DNA of 7,098 bases from an uncultured Flavobacteriales bacterium. Lineage in GTDB: Bacteria > Bacteroidota > Bacteroidia > Flavobacteriales_D > Parvicellaceae. Position numbers and translations under genes: made by a program. The stretch's first letter is position 1. Every line of letters starts with the position of its first letter. Location of the stretch: the NCBI GenBank assembly GCA_938084875.1, contig CALKFX010000162.1, positions 1-7,098 of the forward strand, read 5' to 3'. The notes below the pieces were generated by a model. It worked only from the letters and a program-made list of their open reading frames with translations. It was not told the origin of the DNA and searched no databases. This document shows positions 1-5,757 of the stretch, piece by piece.

Positions 1-550
1 TTATTTGACTGTAAGGGGTTGCTTGTCCTTCTGTTTTTAAAGGTCTTAGGCTTTCCCAATCTTTAATTGGGCTATTCGCATTAACTAAAAATGTACCCTT
101 TGGGTTGTGGTAAAATACAGAACCGCCTATAAAGGCATATAGATTTAAACTTGTTCTATATCTTCCTGTACTTCCAAGATCGTTTATTTTAAAAAATGTA
201 TATTCTAAGGATGAATTTAGTTCAAATATTTGGTTTTGAAATCTTAAGTTTCTCCATCCTCTAGGCCCTGCAGAATGTGCATCTTCTCCACTAATTTTAA
301 CATAATTTATACCAGAATTAATATGCATTTTGGAGTTAATCTTGTGTCTGCCATATATTCCTGCTGTTATATTGGTTTGTTTTAAAACAATATCTCCTAT
401 AAATCCTTTAGCTACTTCTCCAGTACCTCCAATATCTCCAAGAAAACCTGTTCCACCAAAATTAAATCCAACATCAAAATTGTATTGGGAATGAATAGGG
501 TTTAATTGAATAGTTAATACAATAGTTAATAGAACTATTATTTTTTTCAT
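1..550 (-). CDS. DUF6089-family exported envelope protein (3' end missing)
   Basis: The frame is open from an ATG at 550 to the left edge (183 codons plus one base), so the C-terminus is outside the window. The TTA at 1-3 is out of frame and is not its stop. The N-terminus, MKKIIVLLTIVLTIQLNPIH followed by SQ, is a typical signal peptide with cleavage near residue 21. The mature part begins with an alternating, glycine-rich stretch (VGFNFGGTGFLGDIGG, residues 27-42). It continues with beta-strand-like segments (LEYTFF 115-120, LYAFIGGSVFYHNPKG 137-152) and ends in view with LRPLKTEGQ (168-176). From memory of the family, the GDIG block, the hydrophobic 'FIGxxxFYxNPKG' block and the 'LRPLxTEGQ' block mark DUF6089, a Bacteroidota protein predicted to sit in the outer membrane as a barrel; no function is known to me. 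In many Flavobacteria this gene precedes isoprenyl transferase and bamA, so those may lie beyond the left edge (inference). The start is supported by the signal peptide and by a promoter element just upstream. Confidence 0.85.
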   Translation of the reverse strand, partial: MKKIIVLLTIVLTIQLNPIHSQYNFDVGFNFGGTGFLGDIGGTGEVAKGFIGDIVLKQTNITAGIYGRHKINSKMHINSGINYVKISGEDAHSAGPRGWRNLRFQNQIFELNSSLEYTFFKINDLGSTGRYRTSLNLYAFIGGSVFYHNPKGTFLVNANSPIKDWESLRPLKTEGQATPYSQI

Positions 551-555
551 TACTG

Positions 556-563
556 CAAATGTA
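556..563 (-). promoter_or_regulatory. Bacteroidota-type -7 promoter element (TACATTTG)
   Basis: On the minus strand the sequence reads TACATTTG, a full match to the Bacteroidota -7 consensus TAnnTTTG. It is followed by CAGTA and then the ATG of the DUF6089-type gene. No clear TTG (-33) box is seen at 17-23 bases upstream; that region is a run of A and T. Only five bases separate the element from the ATG, so the transcript would begin at or almost at the start codon. The rest of the 551-651 gap is A+T-rich, with no other feature I can support. Confidence 0.55.
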
Positions 564-651
564 ACTAAAACTGAAAATATTTTGATAAAATATTTATTTA
601 TATAAAATACTTTATTCTATTTAGAATTAAAAAAACTTAATTAAAACTGAT

Positions 652-1320
652 TTACATAAGTTTATAGAATAGACCTAACCTAACCAAACCGCCGCCTCCA
701 ATTCCAAATTCAGAATTAATTCCAATTTGGTCTGTAACAAATATGTTTAGCCCCCCAGAAAGTCTAAAAGCAAAATTATTTTCTTCTACATTTATAAGTT
801 CAGTATACAATGGATCTGTAGAGCTGTAATTATTGTTTGGATCTCTATAACCGGCTCCTATTCCAATATATCCTTCAAGTTTATCATTTATGTGTAAATG
901 ATAATCTACTCTTGCCATTACTCGAATAATTGTTCTTGACGCATCCATATTGTAAATAGTCGAATCTAAATCTAAAGAGTTTACATAGTCAAATGATTTA
1001 TTACAACTTGAATAATTAAAGTCTAATCCAATACCAATATCCTCGGATATCATATATGAAATTATAAGACCCAATGGACCTGTTGATTGTATATTTTCAT
1101 TTGATTTTGAAGGAAGAAATAAATTATTATTTAAATCAATTCCGGCGCTCAAAGTATTTGGAAGACCATAATAAGGATTAAAAAATATTTGTCCTTGTTG
1201 ATTTAAAGAAGAATATAAGGTCCCATTTCCCTCGGAAAAGTCAACAGAAGGATTTGAAGTTTGTCCATAAAATATATGTGCAATAAAAATGCTTGTGACT
1301 AAAGAAATAATTTTTTTCAT
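652..1320 (-). CDS. Small outer-membrane beta-barrel protein with signal peptide
   Basis: This 222-residue protein is predicted to be exported to the outer membrane. I chose the ATG at 1320 because it gives a clean signal peptide (MKKIISLVTSIFIAHIFYGQ, cleavage near residue 20). An upstream TTG at 1377 adds 19 charged or polar residues that would bury the signal and overlap the divergent gene. The mature chain shows amphipathic strand pairs typical of 8-stranded barrels of the OmpW/opacity-like 'outer membrane beta-barrel' group: GPLGLIISYM (81-90) with IGIGLDFNYSS (95-105), IIRVMARVDYHL (131-142) with LEGYIGIGAGYR (148-159), and FAFRLSGGLNIFV (183-195) with IGINSEFGIGGGG (199-211). The final strand is VRLGLFYKLM. 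The turn 'xxxDKLEGYIGIGAGY' is common in this group. It ends in Met rather than the usual aromatic residue, although Phe-Tyr lie just before it. Its stop is 101 bases upstream of the DUF6089-type start on the same strand, but that gene has its own promoter element. The substrate or role is unknown. Confidence 0.8.
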   Translation of the reverse strand: MKKIISLVTSIFIAHIFYGQTSNPSVDFSEGNGTLYSSLNQQGQIFFNPYYGLPNTLSAGIDLNNNLFLPSKSNENIQSTGPLGLIISYMISEDIGIGLDFNYSSCNKSFDYVNSLDLDSTIYNMDASRTIIRVMARVDYHLHINDKLEGYIGIGAGYRDPNNNYSSTDPLYTELINVEENNFAFRLSGGLNIFVTDQIGINSEFGIGGGGLVRLGLFYKLM

Positions 1321-1337
1321 GACAATTGTTTTATTTT

Positions 1338-1345
1338 TAGTTTTG
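1338..1345 (+). promoter_or_regulatory. Possible -7 promoter element (TAGTTTTG) in divergent gap
   Basis: The 42-base gap between the divergent starts (1321-1362) contains TAGTTTTG, which fits the Bacteroidota -7 consensus TAnnTTTG in the direction of the FMN enzyme, 17 bases before its TTG start. No TTG box stands at the expected 17-23 base spacing, so the call rests on one half of the promoter. No matching element was seen for the minus-strand barrel gene. Confidence 0.35.
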
Positions 1346-1362
1346 TTTAATTTAATTATATA

Positions 1363-2319
1363 TTGACTAAAAACCAAATAACTAATCTATTTAAAATTAA
1401 GTACCCTATTATCCAGGCAGGAATGATATGGTGTAGTGGGTGGGAATTGGCTAGTGCTGTTAGTAACGCAGGAGGTTTAGGAATAATTGGGTCAGGCTCT
1501 ATGTATCCTGAAGTTTTAAGACAAAATATTTTAAAATGTAAAAATGCAACCAATCAACCATTTGCAGTAAATGTTCCATTGTTGTATCCAAATATTGAAG
1601 AACATATTAAATCAATTATTGAAATGAAAGTTCCAATTGTTTTTACTTCCGCTGGAAATCCAAATACTTGGACTAAACAACTTCAAGAAAATAATATTAA
1701 AGTAGTGCATGTTGTTTCCAGCGTGAAATTTGCACTTAAGGCAGAATCTTGTGGAGTAGATGCAATTGTAGCAGAAGGTTTTGAAGCTGGTGGTCATAAT
1801 GGAAGAGAAGAAACTACAACCATGTGTCTAGTTCCAGACGTTGCCAAAGCTATAAATATCCCTTTAATCGCTGCAGGTGGAATAATTGACGGTAAAAGTA
1901 TGTTGGCAACAATGATTCTAGGGGCAGATGGAGTACAGATGGGAACCAGATTTGTTGCATGTAAGGAATCTTCAGCCCATGAAAATTTTAAAAATATGGT
2001 TTTAAAAGCCAAGGAAGGAGATACAAGTCTAACTTTAAAAGAAATAACACCTGTTAGAATGATAAAAAACAAATTTTTTCAAGAATTGGAAGAACTTTAT
2101 AAAACTAATCCAACTAAAGAACAATTATTGAATAAATTAGGCAGAGGGCGAGCAAAATTAGGAATGTTTGAGGGGGATTTAAACTCTGGAGAATTAGAAA
2201 TTGGACAAGCATCTTCCCAAATAAATAATGTTTTTACTGCTAAAGAAATCGTCCAGCAAATTATGACAGAATTTAATTATGTAAAGTCTCAAATTTCCAC
2301 AGCCAATAAATTTAATTAA
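1363..2319 (+). CDS. Nitronate monooxygenase / FabK-like FMN enzyme, TTG start
   Basis: This is a 318-residue cytosolic TIM-barrel flavoprotein of the nitronate monooxygenase (2-nitropropane dioxygenase) superfamily, which also contains enoyl-ACP reductase II (FabK). Visible motifs are YPIIQAGM (14-21), SNAGGLGIIGSGS (34-46), the active-site block EGFEAGGHNG (138-147) with His145, AAGGIIDG (170-177) and GVQMGTRF (190-197), the last two forming the FMN phosphate site. The length is normal for the family. The start is TTG: the frame upstream has no ATG before a TAA at 1348-1350, and the next in-frame ATG is Met21, inside the conserved YPIIQAGM block, so it cannot be the true start. Nitronate monooxygenases oxidise alkyl nitronates; FabK reduces trans-2-enoyl-ACP with NADH in fatty-acid synthesis. 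By recall, the overall pattern, including AVNVPLL, FTSAGNP, VVSSVKFALKAE, AKESSAH-like and C-terminal GQASSQI blocks, resembles FabK at least as well as classical nitronate monooxygenases. The substrate is therefore left open. The gene is 38 bases ahead of an unrelated secreted protein gene. Confidence 0.9.
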   Translation: MTKNQITNLFKIKYPIIQAGMIWCSGWELASAVSNAGGLGIIGSGSMYPEVLRQNILKCKNATNQPFAVNVPLLYPNIEEHIKSIIEMKVPIVFTSAGNPNTWTKQLQENNIKVVHVVSSVKFALKAESCGVDAIVAEGFEAGGHNGREETTTMCLVPDVAKAINIPLIAAGGIIDGKSMLATMILGADGVQMGTRFVACKESSAHENFKNMVLKAKEGDTSLTLKEITPVRMIKNKFFQELEELYKTNPTKEQLLNKLGRGRAKLGMFEGDLNSGELEIGQASSQINNVFTAKEIVQQIMTEFNYVKSQISTANKFN

Positions 2320-2337
2320 GAAATACAACTTTGCCCT

Positions 2338-2345
2338 TAATTTTG
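2338..2345 (+). promoter_or_regulatory. Bacteroidota-type -7 promoter element (TAATTTTG)
   Basis: TAATTTTG followed by CG matches the TAnnTTTG consensus and its common trailing C. It sits 12 bases before the ATG at 2358, in the 38-base gap after the FMN enzyme. A TTG box at the standard distance is not evident; the sequence there is TTTAATTAAG. The secreted-protein gene is thus probably transcribed from its own promoter, with a leader of only several bases, and may also be reached by read-through. Confidence 0.5.
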
Positions 2346-2357
2346 CGTTTTAATAAT

Positions 2358-4454
2358 ATGACTAAGTATTTAAATAGCTCAAATAATTTTACCATTTTTT
2401 TTTCTTTGGTTTATTTATTATTCTTTTCTAATAATTCATTTTATACACAATGTAATTCTCCTTGCTTTTGTCTACAAGTGGACGAAATTGGGGAAGTTTA
2501 TATTGTTTGGGATACATTAAATATTACAAATGTTAATCTTTTTGAACACCAATTTTATGCAGATACTGGTGGAGGTTTTGTCTTAATTGGTACCGAATCT
2601 AATCCTTTAGTTAATTCTTTTAATTTTCAAAATTATTTTGCTGGCAATAACGCTTCTTCCTATTTTATCAAAAGTTTGTATGGTTCTTCAGGATCAAATT
2701 TTTATTTCAGCGATACTATCTCTACCATATTTTTCGATCTAGTTAATTTATTTGATGGAAGAGTAGCATTATCATGGAATCATCCTATTGCAGTAAATTC
2801 ACTCCCTTCAAACAGCCAGTATATTATAGAAAATTCTTCTCCTTCAAACCCGCCAACTTCAGCTATTTGGAACCAAGTAGTCTCTCTTCCAATTGATTCT
2901 TTAAATTATATAGACAATATAAGTATATGCTCTTCATGGCTTAATTATAGAGTAAGAATATCCTCTAGTTCTTGTGATTTTGTATCCAATTTAGATGGTG
3001 GATTTATTGAAGACCAACAAGCACCAGATGCACCTGTAATTGATTTAGTAAGTCAAGATACTTCTAATAATCACCTATTCATTGATTGGAGTCCGAGTAT
3101 TGCTCAAGATGTTATGGCTTATATAGTCTTTAAATTTTCAAATGGATCATGGAACCCTTTAGATACTATTTTTGGTGTACAAAACACTTCATTTTACGAT
3201 ACTACAACAACTACTTTTCAGAACGACATAGTAAAGTATTCCATTGCTGCTATGGACAGTTGTAGTTCTGGTAATCCGCCCCAATTTAATACTTCCTCTG
3301 CTGGTGATGAACACAATAATATTTTACTAAATCAACAGTATGAACAATGTACGGGTGAGGTTTTATTAAGTTTTAATGAATATATCAATTGGCCATTTGG
3401 TGTATCTAGATATAAAATATATTTTAAGAACGATGCCAATATAAATTGGCAATTATTAGACTCCACTAATTCTTTAAATTACTCTTATATAATTCAACAA
3501 GGAAATATGAACTATAGTTTTATTGTAATAGCAGAGTCAGATTCATTGTCAATAAACTCTCTTTCTAATATTGTTGAGTTCTATGCAAATCAACCTCCAA
3601 TTCCTCAATCGTCTTATATATCTCAAGTACAAGTCCATAGCGACACAATTTTTGTAAAATATATTGGAGATAATGGTATAGGAATTAAAAGTTTAAATAT
3701 TTACAGATCTTTAGATAATGGAATAAGTTTTGAAATGATTGATTTTGAGTCTAACCCTGTTTTTCCATATACATATTATGATTTAGATGTTAATCCAAGT
3801 GAAAGGTCTTATCTATATCAGATGTCAGTAACAGACTCTTGTCTTAATGAAGTCGCTTTTTCAAATTTTGGTCAATCCATTTTTTTAGATGGCAACTATG
3901 AAGATTATTTAATAAATAATTTAGTTTGGAGTCCCTATCAAAACTGGGAAAATGGAGTAGAGAGTTACAAGCTTTCTACTTTTAACAATTTAAACCCAAC
4001 TTTTGAATTGCTTATCGAATCAGATACTTTATTAAATTATCTACACGATTTTACGATTTTTTTAGAACCATTATTTGACGGTAATATATGTTACCAAATA
4101 TCAGCAATAGAAAATCTGTCAAGTTTAGGTTCATCTGGAATTAGTACCTCAAACATTAAATGTTTACAAAGTGAACCAATTATTTTTATTCCAAATGCAT
4201 TAGATTTAAATGGTATTGTAAATTATTGGAAACCAATTATTAAGATGATAGACTTTTCTGACTACAAAGTTTCTATATACAGTAGACATGGGGAATTAAT
4301 AGCGCTATTGGACAATATAGATCAGGTATGGGATGGTAGAATTATGAATTCAGGCAATCTAGCATCTATGGGAGTATATGTTTACCAAGTAGAATTTAAA
4401 AATCCGTCTGGAAAGTACTTTCACAAAAAGGGACAAATAACTCTTATTAGATAA
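2358..4454 (+). CDS. Secreted multi-Fn3-like protein with T9SS type B sorting domain
   Basis: This 698-residue protein is predicted to cross the inner membrane by Sec and the outer membrane by the type IX secretion system. The ATG at 2358 gives a polar N-terminus followed by a hydrophobic segment (FTIFFSLVYLLFFSNNSFYT, 11-30), then QCNSPC. An upstream TTG at 2331 adds nine residues across the promoter element and is not preferred. The middle carries about six fibronectin-III/Ig-like modules, recognised by recurring 'V-x-L-x-W ... Y-x-I ... W-x-L-D' strands near residues 46-79, 135-178, 239-271, 334-370, 430-463 and 521-555. Several end in a 'Y-x-I-A-x-D-S-C' strand (294-302, 486-495). The C-terminus (about 608-698) is a type B sorting domain (CHU_C / TIGR04131-like, 'gliding motility-associated C-terminal'): IFIPNALDLNG, YKVSIYSRHGELI, VWDG, GVYVYQVEFKNPSGK and the final KKGQITLIR. 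Cysteines 191/206, 302/331 and 578/602 could pair outside the cell (inference). No catalytic domain is seen, so adhesion or a surface scaffold is plausible but unproven. Confidence 0.88.
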   Translation: MTKYLNSSNNFTIFFSLVYLLFFSNNSFYTQCNSPCFCLQVDEIGEVYIVWDTLNITNVNLFEHQFYADTGGGFVLIGTESNPLVNSFNFQNYFAGNNASSYFIKSLYGSSGSNFYFSDTISTIFFDLVNLFDGRVALSWNHPIAVNSLPSNSQYIIENSSPSNPPTSAIWNQVVSLPIDSLNYIDNISICSSWLNYRVRISSSSCDFVSNLDGGFIEDQQAPDAPVIDLVSQDTSNNHLFIDWSPSIAQDVMAYIVFKFSNGSWNPLDTIFGVQNTSFYDTTTTTFQNDIVKYSIAAMDSCSSGNPPQFNTSSAGDEHNNILLNQQYEQCTGEVLLSFNEYINWPFGVSRYKIYFKNDANINWQLLDSTNSLNYSYIIQQGNMNYSFIVIAESDSLSINSLSNIVEFYANQPPIPQSSYISQVQVHSDTIFVKYIGDNGIGIKSLNIYRSLDNGISFEMIDFESNPVFPYTYYDLDVNPSERSYLYQMSVTDSCLNEVAFSNFGQSIFLDGNYEDYLINNLVWSPYQNWENGVESYKLSTFNNLNPTFELLIESDTLLNYLHDFTIFLEPLFDGNICYQISAIENLSSLGSSGISTSNIKCLQSEPIIFIPNALDLNGIVNYWKPIIKMIDFSDYKVSIYSRHGELIALLDNIDQVWDGRIMNSGNLASMGVYVYQVEFKNPSGKYFHKKGQITLIR

Positions 4455-4455
4455 A

Positions 4456-5724
4456 TCAAGTTTTTTGCTTTTTCTTTTTTGCTGCTGGGAAAAGAATATT
4501 GTTTAATATAAGTCTATATCCGGGAGAATTTGGATACAGATTTAAGTCCGTAGGAGGGTCATTTACATAGTGTCTGTAATCTTCAGGATCGTGTCCTCCA
4601 TAAAAAGTCCATTGCCCTTTTCCGTACTCTCCGTGAATGTATCTTGCAGTACCAAAAACTTTAGATTCTCCCATCACCAAAACATTTGATTTTATTAAGT
4701 TAGACTTAAAATCTGTAGTTTGCCCCATAAACCCTTTTATAATTCTCGTATGGTTTTGGCAAAGTAGAGTAGGTACTATGTCCCACTTTGCAGAAAAATC
4801 AAATAAGGTAAATAAGTCTTGATTTTCTGGAAGTTTATGTAACATAGTTCCATCAATATCTGAAAACTCATACTCCATTGGGTTAGATTTAAGTTTGAAA
4901 TCTTTAAATGCTAGTGTTTTGTTGTAATCAAGTTTGGATTGTGCATTAGGATCTGCTTTATCTCCATCAAACATATATTCACAAATATCTGTATTTTCAG
5001 CTGACATTGCTATGTCGTAAGAGTCAGTTCCAGAGCACATTGTGAATAAGAAACCGCCTCCGGCAATAAATTCTTTAATGGATTTGCCAACTTGTAGCTT
5101 AAGCTCTGACACTTTATTAAATCCTAATTCTTTAGCACTTAGTTCTGCATTTTTCTGTTGTTGCATATACCAAGCTGCATTTCTATAGTTTCTGTAGAAT
5201 TTCCCATACTGACCAGTAAAATCTTCGTGGTGTAAATGAAGCCATTCGTATTTAAATAATTCATTTTTTATGATTTCTTTATCGTATATCTCATCGTAGG
5301 GTATCTCTGCATAAGAAAGTACAAGTGTTACAGCATCATCCCATGGTTGTTTGCCTTTAGGAGTGTATACTGCAATATTTGGAGCTTTTTCCAATCTTAC
5401 AATTTCCTGGTTTACTTCTGGATTTGCAATATTTGATTTTATTTGTGCAACCTTGGAATTGGTAAGAATATTAAAACTAACTCCTCTAATAATGCATTCT
5501 TGTTGAATTGAAGAATTATTTTTTATCAAAAAGCTTCCTCCTTGGTAATTTAAAAGCCAATCAACTTCAATATCATTTTGTAATATCCAATAGGCAATTC
5601 CATAAGCTTTTAGATGATTGGTTTGATTATCTTCCCCCATCGGAATTAAAATAAATGATGCTGAGTAGGAGGTGTTAATTAGAAGAAAAACTGATAGCGT
5701 AATGATTTTTTTCAAAATTTTCAT
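4456..5724 (-). CDS. Exported protein of the Bacteroidota 'asparagine synthetase B' family (name doubtful)
   Basis: This is a 422-residue protein starting at the ATG at 5724, with a signal peptide (MKILKKIITLSVFLLINTSY then SASF), so it acts outside the cytoplasm. By recall it matches, nearly end to end, a family widespread in Flavobacteria and labelled 'asparagine synthetase B'. Shared blocks include ILIPMGEDNQTNHLKAYG (25-42), YWILQNDIEVDWLLNYQGGS (45-64), the KAPNIAVYTP block (113-122), PWDDAVTLVLSYAEIPYD (127-144), HLHHEDFTGQYGKF (163-176), GGGFLFTMCSGTDS (222-235), GFMGQT (331-336), HGEYGKGQWTFYGGHDPEDY (364-383) and PPTDLNLYPNSPGYRL (390-405), plus the lysine-rich end PAAKKKKQKT. It does not look like real AsnB: there is no N-terminal catalytic Cys2 glutaminase and no SGGxDS pyrophosphatase loop. 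Cys230 in a glycine-rich elbow and His378 instead resemble a class I glutamine-amidotransferase-like fold (inference). It starts 33 bases after dnaB with no promoter element in between, so the two are probably co-transcribed. The true function is unknown. Confidence 0.85.
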   Translation of the reverse strand: MKILKKIITLSVFLLINTSYSASFILIPMGEDNQTNHLKAYGIAYWILQNDIEVDWLLNYQGGSFLIKNNSSIQQECIIRGVSFNILTNSKVAQIKSNIANPEVNQEIVRLEKAPNIAVYTPKGKQPWDDAVTLVLSYAEIPYDEIYDKEIIKNELFKYEWLHLHHEDFTGQYGKFYRNYRNAAWYMQQQKNAELSAKELGFNKVSELKLQVGKSIKEFIAGGGFLFTMCSGTDSYDIAMSAENTDICEYMFDGDKADPNAQSKLDYNKTLAFKDFKLKSNPMEYEFSDIDGTMLHKLPENQDLFTLFDFSAKWDIVPTLLCQNHTRIIKGFMGQTTDFKSNLIKSNVLVMGESKVFGTARYIHGEYGKGQWTFYGGHDPEDYRHYVNDPPTDLNLYPNSPGYRLILNNILFPAAKKKKQKT

Positions 5725-5757
5725 TTAGAAATAAATAATATTAGTAAGTTTTTAATT

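Noticed and set aside
1..3. TTA at the left edge as the stop codon of the DUF6089-type gene
   Set aside because: It is out of frame with the ATG at 550; the in-frame codon there is cut by the edge, so the gene continues outside.
614..627. Inverted repeat ATTCTATTTAGAAT as a terminator for the barrel gene
   Set aside because: The stem is short and all A+T except one C-G pair, the loop is only two bases, and on the minus strand the T-run lies before the stem rather than after it.
1363..1368. TTGACT as a sigma-70 -35 box
   Set aside because: It is the start codon and second codon of the FMN enzyme, has no partner -10 at 17 bases, and Bacteroidota promoters use a different consensus.
1321..1377. 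N-terminal extension of the barrel protein to a TTG at 1377
   Set aside because: It adds 19 polar residues in front of a clean signal peptide, starts with TTG, and overlaps the start of the divergent gene. The ATG at 1320 is the better start.
1356..2072. Minus-strand open frames at 1356-1553, 1612-1797 and 1794-2072
   Set aside because: They are opposite the well-conserved FMN enzyme, have no family resemblance or signal peptide, and look like shadow frames.
4411..4422. Perfect 12-base palindrome GAAAGTACTTTC as an operator
   Set aside because: It lies inside the sorting-domain codons, far from any start codon, and one such palindrome is not surprising in a window this size.
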